Part shown: positions 14,862-22,619 of the stretch, one piece after another
Position numbering within the stretch: the first letter of the stretch is position 1
Layout of the letters: the number at the start of each line of letters is the position of its first letter
Translations under genes and position numbers: made by a program
Origin: an uncultured Allofournierella sp.
GTDB taxonomy: Bacteria > Bacillota > Clostridia > Oscillospirales > Ruminococcaceae
DNA length: 64,000 nt
Reading direction: 5' to 3'
Assembly (NCBI GenBank): GCA_944382705.1
Contig: CALWNE010000033.1
Span: forward strand, 6,713 to 70,712
The notes under the pieces: generated by a model
Told to the model about the DNA's origin: nothing
Seen by the model: the letters and a program-made list of their open reading frames with translations, nothing else
The model's database searches: none

Positions 14862-16427
14862 ATGTTTAAAACGCTGCACATCTCCTTTGCCCTGCAAAAT
14901 ACCTACCGGGTAAACGCCATTTTGTATTCCCTCAAGCAGGTGCCGCTCCTTCGGCGGATTCTGCCAGTCAGCTTGTACCGGGTGAAAGGGTTTAAAATAC
15001 TGGCCAACATTCTGGCGGCAATCTGGGAGCTGATTGCGGTATTTGGCGGCAAGGCAGTGTACTTTGCCCTGCTGTTTTACAGCATGAGGCTGCTGCACAG
15101 CCAGCTGCCCGGCAGCCAGGTGTTTTTGCACCTGCTCTTGTTTCTCAGCCTGGTGGGGGGCCTTATAAACACCAGCCTGTTTGAGCCCACCAAGGCCCAG
15201 TACTATGCGGTGATGATTTTGGGCATGGATGCCAAAGCCTATACACTGACGGCTTTCTTTTACACCATGGCAAAGGTGGCGGTGGGCTTTTTGCCCTGTA
15301 CCCTGGTGGCCGGCGGCTTGGTCGGTGTGCCTTTATGGCTGTGTGTACTGCTGCCCCTCTGCGTGGTGGCCATTAAATTCATCTTTGCATGGTGGATGCT
15401 ATGGAAACACCGGCATTGGAATGGGGCCGAAAAAATGTGGCCCTTGCGTTTGGCGGTGATTGCCTTGCTGCTGGCCGCAGCCTATGGCCTGCCCGCTTTG
15501 GGGGTTGCGCTGCCCCCGGCGGCGGTGGTTGCCTTTTTTGCGCTTTGCCTGCCCGTGGGTGCTGCGGCTGCTGCTGGAATTCTTCGGTTTGATGGCTACC
15601 GCCCCATCTGCCGGGAATTGCTGCTGAATCTGTCTGGCAAGATGGATGCAGGTGCAGCCAACGCATTGAAACAGGCAAGTGAAAAAAACATCTCGGCAGA
15701 TGGCTCCATCACCAGCAGGAAAAAAGGCTTTGAATACCTGAATGAGCTGTTTATTAAACGCCACCGGCGAATTTTGTGGAAAGCCACCGAAAAAATTACC
15801 CTGGTGTGCGGGGTGTTGGCGGCAGCAACCCTTTTGTTGATGCAGTTTATACCAGCGGCAAAGCCTGTGGTAAACCAGTTTATCACCACCCAGCTGCCCA
15901 TGTTTGCCTTTGTGATGTATTCCATTAACCGGGGTACCAGCTTTACCCAGGCCCTGTTTATGAACTGCGACCATAGCCTGCTGACCTATTCCTTTTACAA
16001 GCGCCGGGACTTTGTGCTGCGGCTGTTTCAGATTCGGCTGTGGGAGATTGCAAAAATCAATGGGGTGCCTGCCCTGGTGATTGGCGGGGGACTGGCCCTG
16101 CTGCTGTGGGCCAGCGGAGGAACCAGCCAGCCGGTGTACTACCTTATTTTGCCGGTGGCGGTGCTTTGCATGAGCGGGTTTTTCTCCATCCATTACCTGA
16201 CGCTCTATTATCTGCTGCAACCCTACAATGCAGGAACCCAGCTGAAAAGCGGCACCTATAAGGTTGCCATGGCGGCCACCTATTGTGTGTGTTACATGAT
16301 GTTGCAAATCAAGATGTCGATTCTGGTGTTTGGGGTAAGCACCATTTTGTTCTGCCTTATCTATGGGCTGGTGGCCAGTGTGCTGGTATACCGGCTGGCC
16401 CCCAAAACCTTTCGTATTCGCAATTAA
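14862..16427 (+). CDS. ABC transporter permease, multipass
   Basis: 521 residues with about ten to twelve predicted membrane helices, in two blocks separated by a cytosolic stretch near residues 260-300 (KQASEKNISADGSI and following). No catalytic motif. It begins 3 bases after the ATPase stop and is its obvious membrane partner. Its size resembles exporter permeases of the ABC-2 type, but the substrate cannot be read from the sequence. No clear terminator follows; ruvX starts about 100 bases later and may be in the same transcript. Confidence 0.75.
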   Translation: MFKTLHISFALQNTYRVNAILYSLKQVPLLRRILPVSLYRVKGFKILANILAAIWELIAVFGGKAVYFALLFYSMRLLHSQLPGSQVFLHLLLFLSLVGGLINTSLFEPTKAQYYAVMILGMDAKAYTLTAFFYTMAKVAVGFLPCTLVAGGLVGVPLWLCVLLPLCVVAIKFIFAWWMLWKHRHWNGAEKMWPLRLAVIALLLAAAYGLPALGVALPPAAVVAFFALCLPVGAAAAAGILRFDGYRPICRELLLNLSGKMDAGAANALKQASEKNISADGSITSRKKGFEYLNELFIKRHRRILWKATEKITLVCGVLAAATLLLMQFIPAAKPVVNQFITTQLPMFAFVMYSINRGTSFTQALFMNCDHSLLTYSFYKRRDFVLRLFQIRLWEIAKINGVPALVIGGGLALLLWASGGTSQPVYYLILPVAVLCMSGFFSIHYLTLYYLLQPYNAGTQLKSGTYKVAMAATYCVCYMMLQIKMSILVFGVSTILFCLIYGLVASVLVYRLAPKTFRIRN

Positions 16428-16525
16428 CCTGCTGTGCCCGGCGGTGCCATGCCCCCCTGCTGCGTACAGCGCAAAACAAGTACCACAAAGCCCCCTGCAG
16501 GGGGCCTGCAAAAGGAGTATCTAAT

Positions 16526-16966
16526 ATGAAAATTTTGGCTGTGGATTACGGCGATGCCCGCACTGGGCTTGCAATTTCGGATGCAAGCGAGCTGCTGGCC
16601 ACGCCGCTGCCTCAAATCGAAGAAAAAAGCATGAACAAGGCAGCGGCTGCCATTCTGGAAGCCTGCAAAACCCAGAATGCACAGATGATTGTGGTGGGTC
16701 TGCCCCGCAACATGGATGGCACCGAGGGCTCTCGTGCGCAGAAAACCCGCAAGATGGCCGCTATCCTGGAACGGGATGGAACGCTGCCGGTGTATTTTTG
16801 GGATGAACGGCGCACCACAGTAACCGCAGCAGCCCAGCTGAGCGAAGCGGGCACCTTTGGCCAAAAGCGCAAGGCAAAGCTGGACTCTGTCAGTGCAGCC
16901 GTCATTCTGGACAGCTTTATGGAATGGCGTAAACACCACCCAAACCAGGAGCCAAACCAGTTATAA
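16526..16966 (+). CDS. ruvX: RuvX/YqgF Holliday-junction resolvase-like nuclease
   Basis: 146 residues, the normal length. An RNase H-like fold with MKILAVDYGDARTGLAIS (first catalytic Asp), VVGLPRNMDGTEG, YFWDERRTT and a final LDSVSAAVIL segment with the last acidic residue. YqgF proteins take part in 16S rRNA 5'-end maturation and can resolve DNA junctions. AAAAGGAG precedes the ATG at 16526; the upstream in-frame extension overlaps the permease gene and is rejected. A strong terminator follows. Confidence 0.9.
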   Translation: MKILAVDYGDARTGLAISDASELLATPLPQIEEKSMNKAAAAILEACKTQNAQMIVVGLPRNMDGTEGSRAQKTRKMAAILERDGTLPVYFWDERRTTVTAAAQLSEAGTFGQKRKAKLDSVSAAVILDSFMEWRKHHPNQEPNQL

Positions 16967-16973
16967 GTAAGGC

Positions 16974-17006
16974 AAAAGAGCCAGGCGTGTGCCTGGCTCT
17001 TTTTTA
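16974..17006 (+). terminator. ruvX terminator
   Basis: A 13-bp stem AAAAGAGCCAGGC (16974-16986) with its complement and a T6 tail. Confidence 0.85.
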
Positions 17007-17033
17007 ACAAAAGGCACCCCCGGTGGAGATTTA

Positions 17034-17065
17034 TTGCGCCGATAGGGGAAATATGTTATTATAAT
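17034..17065 (+). promoter_or_regulatory. Possible promoter of the DUF1836 gene
   Basis: A clear TATAAT (17060-17065) has a weak TTGCGC (17034-17039) at long spacing (20 bases). Only the -10 is convincing. Confidence 0.45.
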
Positions 17066-17122
17066 GCTAACGACAGGCGGCTTTGCCTGTGAAAATTAAC
17101 AAAATTAAAGGAACTCGGAACC

Positions 17123-17668
17123 ATGGAACATGGATTTGAACAAAGCCAGCTGGCACAGGATATACGAGCATTCCACTGCCCCCGATGGGCAGAACTGCCC
17201 GCCATTGCCCTTTATATGGACCAGGTAACCGGCTATATCAATGAGGTGTTTGCACCCATCGCCCCCCAGGACCAGGAAAAGATGCTTACAAAGGCCATGG
17301 TCAACAACTATGTAAAACTGCGGGTGATGCAGGCCCCGGAAAAAAAGAAATACCACCGGGCACACATGGCCTATCTAGTAACAATTTGTGTGCTGAAACA
17401 GGTGTTCAGCCTGCCGGAAATTGGGCAGATGATACAGGTGCAGATTAATCACTGCCCCGTGGAGCAGGCCTACGACCGGTTCTGTGAAGAATTGGAGCAG
17501 GCCTTTGCACGGATGTTTGAGCAGGAGGTACAGCCCCAGCATCATCACCCGGGCAGCGAGCTGGACCTGTTGCGCTGTGCAGTACAGGCCTGTGCAAAAA
17601 AGGTGTATGCCCAAAAGCAGCTGGCGTATAACCAGCAGGCAGAGCAGATGCAGGAGGTGCAGCAATGA
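17123..17668 (+). CDS. DUF1836 protein (MerR-like regulator family)
   Basis: 181 residues. It has the pattern of Clostridia/Bacilli DUF1836 proteins: an N-terminal segment with two aromatic-rich helices, KAMVNNYVKLRVM (a winged-helix-like block), then YHRAHMAYLVTICVLKQVFSL. The family is thought to be DNA-binding and related to MerR, but its targets are unknown. The tail is Gln-rich. Its stop overlaps the start of the next gene by 4 bases (ATGA), so the two are translationally coupled. Confidence 0.75.
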   Translation: MEHGFEQSQLAQDIRAFHCPRWAELPAIALYMDQVTGYINEVFAPIAPQDQEKMLTKAMVNNYVKLRVMQAPEKKKYHRAHMAYLVTICVLKQVFSLPEIGQMIQVQINHCPVEQAYDRFCEELEQAFARMFEQEVQPQHHHPGSELDLLRCAVQACAKKVYAQKQLAYNQQAEQMQEVQQ

Positions 17669-18471
17669 AGTTAGAACAAGTGCAGGTGGTTTATTTCAGT
17701 GCAGCAGGCAGCACCCGGCGCATTGCCCAGGCAGTGGCAGCAGGTACTGGGCTGCCTGTGCAGGAATGGGATGCAACCGCCCAGCGTGCCCAGGCTCCCT
17801 TTCAGCCCACGGCCAACACCCTTACCATTGTGGCCGCCCCCAACTTTGAGGGGGTAGCTCCGGAGCCTTTTTTGCAAAAGCTCAGCCAAATGCAGGGGGC
17901 GGGCATGGCGGCAGTGGTAACCACCTATGGAGCCCAAGGGCTGGACAGCGTGCTGCTGCAATTGCAGCACAAAGCCCAGGAACAGGGGTACAGGGTGGTT
18001 GGTGCAGGGGCTTTTGTGGCCCGGCACTCGTTGGCTCCCGGCATAGCCTCGGGTCGGCCCAATGCAGAAGATTTGACCCAGGCCCAAGGGTTTGGGGCAC
18101 AGCTGGTGGAACTGATCGACCAGATGCAGCCAGAACAGGAGTATACCCTGACCCTGCCGGGCAAATCCCCCTATCCTAAAACGGAACGAGCAGGGGCCTG
18201 GATTAAAACCAGCAAGGCTTGCGTGGAATGCGGCCGCTGTGCCGATGCCTGCCCCACCGGTTCTATTCCGGCAGAGAAACCCTGCAAAACCAACCATAAA
18301 ACCTGCATTGCCTGTATGCAGTGCGTGTATGTTTGCCCGGCCCATGCCCGGCACCTGGGACGGATTCGCCAGTGGGGCATAGAACAGATTTTGTGCAAAA
18401 AGTGCAAGCCCCAGCATCCCAACACCATTTGGCTGGCAGCCCCACAAACCAATGAGCAGGAATCAGACTAA
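17665..18471 (+). CDS. Flavodoxin plus double [4Fe-4S] ferredoxin protein (EFR1-like)
   Basis: 268 residues. The N-terminal half is a flavodoxin fold with the FMN phosphate loop FSAAGSTRRI. The C-terminal part has two 4Fe-4S clusters: CVECGRCADACPTG and CIACMQCVYVCPA. A later CKKC pair could bind another metal. Proteins of this build (EFR1 family) move electrons between ferredoxin-type carriers in anaerobes. Coupled by a 4-base overlap to DUF1836 and followed by a rubredoxin gene on the opposite strand, which suggests a local redox theme. The physiological partner is unknown. Confidence 0.82.
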   Translation: MKLEQVQVVYFSAAGSTRRIAQAVAAGTGLPVQEWDATAQRAQAPFQPTANTLTIVAAPNFEGVAPEPFLQKLSQMQGAGMAAVVTTYGAQGLDSVLLQLQHKAQEQGYRVVGAGAFVARHSLAPGIASGRPNAEDLTQAQGFGAQLVELIDQMQPEQEYTLTLPGKSPYPKTERAGAWIKTSKACVECGRCADACPTGSIPAEKPCKTNHKTCIACMQCVYVCPAHARHLGRIRQWGIEQILCKKCKPQHPNTIWLAAPQTNEQESD

Positions 18472-18516
18472 AAGGCTGCACCCAGGCATCTAGTCAATCG
18501 GGTGATTGCCGCAGCA

Positions 18517-18558
18517 CAAAAAAACAGCCTGCTCTCCCGTTAGGGAGAACAGGCTGCT
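18517..18558 (-). terminator. Rubredoxin-side terminator hairpin 1
   Basis: AACAGCCTG-CTCTCCC pairs with GGGAGA-ACAGGCTG. The T run (complement of AAAAAAA at 18518-18524) follows on the minus strand. Confidence 0.7.
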
Positions 18559-18570
18559 GTAATGAACCAC

Positions 18571-18612
18571 AAAAAGCGGGCAAGAAGTTCCATCCTTCTT
18601 GCCCGCTTTCCT
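18571..18612. terminator. Bidirectional terminator hairpin 2
   Basis: A long stem AAAGCGGGCAAGAAG with its complement (18573-18608) and A/T flanks on both sides. It lies between the convergent EFR1-like and rubredoxin genes. Confidence 0.75.
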
Positions 18613-18696
18613 TATGTTTTGAGCACAGCCAATGCGTTCAGATGCTTGCTGTCACCGGGGAGCACACGGCTGCATGGTGCTGAACAGACTAGGAAA

Positions 18697-18855
18697 TTAC
18701 TCCTTGGAGAACTGGTCCTTGCCTACGCCGCACAGGGGGCACAGGAAGTCTTCAGGTACATCGGCCCACAGGGTGCCGGCAGCAATGCCGCCCTCAGCGT
18801 AGCCTTCGCTCTCGTCGTAAACCCAGCCGCAAACATCGCAAACATAGCGTTCCAT
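18697..18855 (-). CDS. Rubredoxin
   Basis: 52 residues, a small cytosolic one-iron electron carrier. The two iron-binding knuckles are [10 protein letters not shown] near the N-terminus and [11 protein letters not shown] near the C-terminus, with the expected spacing and the typical [11 protein letters not shown] between them. AAAGGAG precedes the ATG by 8 bases. It has its own promoter and two terminators, so it is monocistronic. In anaerobes rubredoxin often serves oxygen or peroxide detoxification. Confidence 0.95.
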   Translation of the reverse strand: MERYVCDVCGWVYDESEGYAEGGIAAGTLWADVPEDFLCPLCGVGKDQFSKE

Positions 18856-18951
18856 AGTTGTTACTCCTTTGTTAGTGTAAAATTAAATCCATTCCAACAA
18901 ACGCAGCAAAATGCAAGCATTCGTATAGATTGGAAATGCTTCCATGAATAT

Positions 18952-18980
18952 AGTATACCAGAATTGTGGATAAAAGTAAA
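18952..18980 (-). promoter_or_regulatory. Rubredoxin promoter
   Basis: On the minus strand TTTACT (18975-18980), a 17-base spacer, and TATACT (18952-18957) with an extended TG. Confidence 0.65.
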
Positions 18981-19029
18981 GAGTAAAATACAGGCAATGC
19001 AAGAATTTTATTTAAAAGACCACACCGGC

Positions 19030-20595
19030 TTACAGCAAGGGGGCAAACAGCCGCAGCAATACCTGGGCAATCCGCTTGGGAATGGGAGTTTTGAGGGTTT
19101 CTTCCAGGGTGACCTCATGGCTGACTGCCATGCACTGCTCCAGGTCCGCCCGTACATTCTGCACCATCTGGCCGCCGTAAAAGGCGCAACAGTTTTCAAA
19201 ATGCAGGTACAGGCTGCGGTAGTCCATGTTGGCACTGCCCACAATGGCGGTTTGGTCATCTGATACATACATTTTGGCGTGAATAAAACCGGGGGTGTAC
19301 TCAAAAATGCGAACCCCAGCTTGCAGCAGCACACGGTAGTAGCTTTGGGTAACCCAGTACACATACCACTTATCGGGAATGCCAGGGGTAATGATGCGCA
19401 CATCCACGCCGCTTTTGGCAATTAAGCTGAGGGTGGTAATCATTTCGTTGTCCACCACCAGGTAAGGGGTGGCAATGTACACATAGCGGCAGGCCTGCTG
19501 AAGCACATTGAAGTAGGCGTTTTCCGCAATGTTTTCATCGTCCAGGGGGCTGTCTCCGTAGGACTGAACAAATCCGTCGGCGGTGTAACGCAGGGTAGGG
19601 GCATAGTCCAGCGGGTTGCTTACAGTGCCGGTGGTAAAGTCCCACATCTCCAAAAACAAGGCGGTCAGGGATTGCACACCGCTGCCCTTCAGCATCAGGC
19701 CGGTATCCTTCCACACGCCAAACCGCTTTTTTCGGTTGATGTATTCGTCAGAAAAATTCAGTCCGCCGGTAAAGCCCACATTGCCGTCAATCACGGTGAT
19801 TTTCCGGTGATCCCGGTGGTTGAGCATGGTGTAGTCGGAAATATGGTAGGAAAGCCGGAACGGCCCAAAGGCGTAGCACTGAATGCCAGCCTGCCGCAGT
19901 GTTTCGGCGTAGTCCTCCGGCAGGGTCATCATACAGCCGAAGGAGTCGAACAAAAGGCGCACATCCACCCCTTCTGCGGCTTTTTGCTTGAGTATTTCCA
20001 GGGTGGTGTCCCACATATAGCCGGGCTTGATGATGAAATACTCCATAAAGATGAACTTTTTGGCCTTTTTTAGTTCCTCCAAAAACCGGGCAAAAAAATC
20101 CTGCCCCCAGGGGTAGTACTCACTTTGAGTATCTGCGTACAGGGGAGCACCGGCGTGCTGGGCCAGGTAACGGGCGCTGCGGGCCAGGTTTTTGTGGTGC
20201 ACCCAAAGCTGCTGCAAGGGTTGCTCCTCCTGGGGAATGGCCTTGGTACAGCGGCTGCTGATAAGCTGCATCTTGCGGGCGTGGCGGTTGGCCACATTCC
20301 GATGGCCCCAAAACAGGTAAAACAGGGTGCCGGTGGGGGGCAGCAGCAAGATGATAATCAGCCACATGATCTTGTAAACCGGGTTTACCCGGTCCTTATC
20401 CAGCAGGGTAAGCACAGCAAACACGCTGATGAGGGTAATGAACATATAAAACAGGGGAAAGTTCTGGTCCAGCACCATGGCAACACCCACCACCAGGCCC
20501 ACCTGCAAAAACAGGGTGACCATAAAGAAAAAGGTGCGGGACAAAAGCCCCCGGCCCAGCTTCTTTTTTGCTTTATTCACGGGCTGCGAAGACAT
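19030..20595 (-). CDS. cls: Cardiolipin synthase (copy 1)
   Basis: 521 residues. It condenses two phosphatidylglycerols to cardiolipin and glycerol at the membrane. Two N-terminal membrane helices pairs (residues about 20-85) precede two phospholipase D domains with HxK motifs: NHRDHRKITVIDG and FIHAKMYVSDD...GSANMDYRSL. The start at 20595 follows AAGGAGG; an upstream in-frame start at 20628 has none. It is downstream of the cyclophilin lipoprotein gene on the same strand, separated by a terminator-like hairpin. A second copy lies at 22.6-24.2 kb. Confidence 0.92.
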   Translation of the reverse strand: MSSQPVNKAKKKLGRGLLSRTFFFMVTLFLQVGLVVGVAMVLDQNFPLFYMFITLISVFAVLTLLDKDRVNPVYKIMWLIIILLLPPTGTLFYLFWGHRNVANRHARKMQLISSRCTKAIPQEEQPLQQLWVHHKNLARSARYLAQHAGAPLYADTQSEYYPWGQDFFARFLEELKKAKKFIFMEYFIIKPGYMWDTTLEILKQKAAEGVDVRLLFDSFGCMMTLPEDYAETLRQAGIQCYAFGPFRLSYHISDYTMLNHRDHRKITVIDGNVGFTGGLNFSDEYINRKKRFGVWKDTGLMLKGSGVQSLTALFLEMWDFTTGTVSNPLDYAPTLRYTADGFVQSYGDSPLDDENIAENAYFNVLQQACRYVYIATPYLVVDNEMITTLSLIAKSGVDVRIITPGIPDKWYVYWVTQSYYRVLLQAGVRIFEYTPGFIHAKMYVSDDQTAIVGSANMDYRSLYLHFENCCAFYGGQMVQNVRADLEQCMAVSHEVTLEETLKTPIPKRIAQVLLRLFAPLL

Positions 20596-20645
20596 AAAAA
20601 AACCTCCTTGCGGGGCAACAGGCAGCATTCCCTGCCTAAGCTATA

Positions 20646-20682
20646 AAAAAGGGGGGGAGCACAGCCAAGGCCGTGCTCCTCC
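20646..20682 (-). terminator. Terminator between the cyclophilin gene and cls
   Basis: GGAGCACGGCC pairs with GGCTGTGCTCC (one G-U), followed on the minus strand by C and T runs. It may only partly stop read-through into cls. Confidence 0.6.
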
Positions 20683-20706
20683 GCAAAACGAACAAAAACA
20701 GAGGCG

Positions 20707-21510
20707 TTACTGGGAGCTGCTTGCCGCCTGGAAACCGGAGCTTGCCGGGGCGCTGTCGGCAGAGGCGGCATCGCCCTCGCTGCCGGCGGCCTGGTCTGCC
20801 TGGCCGTAGGTGGTGATGGTAATGCTTTCCACCAACACCTCCTGGGTGGGCTTGCCGTTCTCGTCCACCGGAGTTTGCGCAATGCTGTCCACCACTTCCA
20901 TGCCCTCATACACCTGACCAAACACCGTGTCGGTGTAATCCAGGTAGGCAAGGCCGCCCACTGCATCGTAGGCTTCCAGCACTTCGGTGCGGGTTCCCGC
21001 CTCCTCCAGCTGGGTGCGCAGGTCACTGCCAAGTTTTTCGGCAGGAGATTGCACAAAGTAAAACTGGCTCATGCCGGAAACAGAGTCATCCGGGCTGAAA
21101 GCGGCACACAATGCGCCGGAATAGTGGTGAAGCGCATCGCTGATTTCCTTGGGGTAGGGGTTGTTATTCCAGATGGTGGAGCCGCCGGTGCCGGTACCGG
21201 TGGCATCGCCTCCCTGTACCACAAAATCCTGCATAATGCGGTGAAAACTGGTGTTGTTGTAGTACCCCTGCTGGGCCAGCTGGGTGAAATTTTCCACCGC
21301 CATGGGAGCCTGTTCCGGATACAAAACCGCCTTAATGTCCCCCTTTGTGGTATGGAATACCGCAACCGGCGCATCGGCCTGCGGGGTTTGAAATTGCAGT
21401 TCGCTGCTTTGGTAAGCAGGGCGGCGGGCCAGGCTGCCCACCGGGCCGCAGCCGGCCATAAGCCCCAGGGCCAGAAAACAAGCGCTGGCCAGCGCAATCA
21501 ATTTTTGCAA
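20707..21510 (-). CDS. Cyclophilin-type peptidyl-prolyl isomerase lipoprotein
   Basis: 267 residues. A surface-anchored foldase: a signal peptide ends in the lipobox LMAGC, followed by a short linker and a cyclophilin domain with SFHRIMQDFVVQGGD (catalytic Arg) and FYFVQS. It should help fold exported proteins outside the membrane. The start is read as TTG at 21510 because GGAAGGAG sits 9 bases upstream. A further TTG at 21537 would put that site inside the gene. The C-terminal tail is Ala/Ser-rich. Promoter: an extended -10 at 21569-21577. Confidence 0.88.
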   Translation of the reverse strand: MQKLIALASACFLALGLMAGCGPVGSLARRPAYQSSELQFQTPQADAPVAVFHTTKGDIKAVLYPEQAPMAVENFTQLAQQGYYNNTSFHRIMQDFVVQGGDATGTGTGGSTIWNNNPYPKEISDALHHYSGALCAAFSPDDSVSGMSQFYFVQSPAEKLGSDLRTQLEEAGTRTEVLEAYDAVGGLAYLDYTDTVFGQVYEGMEVVDSIAQTPVDENGKPTQEVLVESITITTYGQADQAAGSEGDAASADSAPASSGFQAASSSQ

Positions 21511-21568
21511 AAGAAAGGGCTCCTTCCTAAAACTCAAGATGAGAAGTCAAAAAATAAAAAACATACAT

Positions 21569-21577
21569 ATTATAGCA
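21569..21577 (-). promoter_or_regulatory. Extended -10 of the cyclophilin gene
   Basis: On the minus strand TG-C-TATAAT. No good -35 at the standard distance (CTTTAT). Confidence 0.5.
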
Positions 21578-21656
21578 TAAAACCGGGCAGAATAAAGCAA
21601 TCCTCGCAAAAGTTTTGGTCAAAGATTTTTGGAACGATTTTCGGTGCTTTTCCCTA

Positions 21657-21685
21657 TTGACGGCGGCGGTAAAAACAGGTACACT
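21657..21685 (+). promoter_or_regulatory. Promoter of the DUF1292 gene
   Basis: TTGACG (21657-21662), a 17-base spacer, and TACACT (21680-21685). Confidence 0.65.
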
Positions 21686-21749
21686 GTAACTAACAAAAAA
21701 CAACTACACCGCACCGGACTGCTGCCGGGTGCAGTTTAAGGAGTAAGCA

Positions 21750-22070
21750 ATGGCTGATATCAAAGAGCCTGCAATGCAGGAAGAAGAATACACCCCCGAC
21801 CTGGTCACCCTGGAGGACGAGGAAGGCAAGGAGCACACCTTTGAGGTGATTGACGCTGCCGACCACAAGGGCACCCATTACATGGCCCTGGTACCTTATG
21901 TGGAGGATGAGCAGGAGCTGGTGGATGCTGACCTGGACCTCATTCTCATGAAGGTTGGTCAGGATGCCGAGGGCGAATACCTGGACATCGTGGAAGATGA
22001 CGAGGAGCTGTACGAAGTAAGCAATATGTTTGAAAAACGCCTGCGGGAGTTTTTTGAAATCGAGCAGTAA
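21750..22070 (+). CDS. DUF1292 acidic protein
   Basis: 106 residues, very acidic. It contains the DUF1292 pattern: VTLEDEEGKEHTFEVID, then YMALVPY and LMKVGQDAEGEYLDIVEDDEELYEVSNMF. This family is widespread in Firmicutes (YrzB-like), and in Clostridia it is often near ruvX-type or alaS genes; here ruvX is 5 kb away. The function is unknown. AAGGAG lies 8 bases before the ATG. Confidence 0.85.
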   Translation: MADIKEPAMQEEEYTPDLVTLEDEEGKEHTFEVIDAADHKGTHYMALVPYVEDEQELVDADLDLILMKVGQDAEGEYLDIVEDDEELYEVSNMFEKRLREFFEIEQ

Positions 22071-22087
22071 ACCAAATGCATCCTGCC

Positions 22088-22116
22088 TTGTTCGATTTGT
22101 TGCGGCTTTAAATAAT
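22088..22116 (+). promoter_or_regulatory. Likely promoter of the structured RNA
   Basis: TTGTTC (22088-22093), a 17-base spacer and AATAAT (22111-22116). It predicts an RNA start near 22123. Confidence 0.45.
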
Positions 22117-22122
22117 CCTACT

Positions 22123-22336
22123 AATCAAATCTAGGGAGCCCGGAGTTGGCCACCGGACCGCAGACCTCCCGCCCCTTCGAGGGGAGCACGGAAGCAGGGA
22201 GTGGAATTGTGGACACAGGGCACCCACCTGCCATTCGGTAGGTTTTGATTGGTCGCAGACGGCAAGGCGGGGCTATTGGAATACACACAGCGAAGGTGGC
22301 GTTTCCTGCATAGGAAGCAAGGCCTTCGCTGTTTTT
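22123..22336 (+). ncRNA. Structured RNA, candidate 6S RNA
   Basis: A roughly 210-base non-coding unit bounded by a promoter-like site and an intrinsic terminator. It contains GGCACCCACCTGCC-ATTC-GGTAGGTTTTGA, where ACCTGCC pairs with GGTAGGT as the small hairpin next to the central bubble of 6S RNA. The block recalls the CACC...hairpin...GGTTT segment of the 6S consensus. Bases 22121-22129 can pair with 22234-22242, and a CCCC-TTCG-GGGG hairpin lies at about 22174-22186. I could not fold a complete 6S rod by hand, so the class is tentative. 6S RNA binds the housekeeping RNA polymerase. Confidence 0.5.
22287..22336 (+). terminator. Intrinsic terminator of the structured RNA
   Basis: ACAGCGAAGG pairs with CCTTCGCTGT (with an inner TTCCT/AGGAA stem), then a T5 run. 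It ends about 30 bases before the start of the next small gene. Confidence 0.75.
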
Positions 22337-22364
22337 GGTTGCAGACGAAAGGAGAGAATCGGCC

Positions 22365-22619
22365 ATGAGCAGAGGGGATTACCATGGGTTCAGCCATGTA
22401 TATGCCAGCAGGGCCGGCACCAAAACCAAACAAGCTTACGATGAATTTGATTATTCGGCCATGCAGGAGGCAAAAAAGGACGAGCTGCTTCGGGCTGTGA
22501 AACGCCCCACTCTTACCATTCAGGCAGGCTACCGGAGCAAACCCCGCAAGGCATCTGCACCGGGGCGGCAAAAGCAGCAGATGCTTGTAACATTCAAAAA
22601 GCAGGAGGAATCAACATGA
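22365..22619 (+). CDS. Small basic protein of unknown function, coupled to cls copy 2
   Basis: 84 residues, Lys/Arg-rich, no membrane segment and no domain that I recognise. AAAGGAGAG precedes the ATG at 22365. Its stop overlaps the start of the following cardiolipin synthase by 4 bases (ATGA), so translation is coupled. Because of that coupling it may act with the synthase, but that is inference only. Confidence 0.65.
   Translation: MSRGDYHGFSHVYASRAGTKTKQAYDEFDYSAMQEAKKDELLRAVKRPTLTIQAGYRSKPRKASAPGRQKQQMLVTFKKQEEST

Noticed and set aside
22123..22336. SRP RNA, RNase P RNA, cobalamin or ZTP riboswitch
   Set aside because: The invariant cores of these RNAs were looked for and not found; 6S remained the best, though unproven, match.
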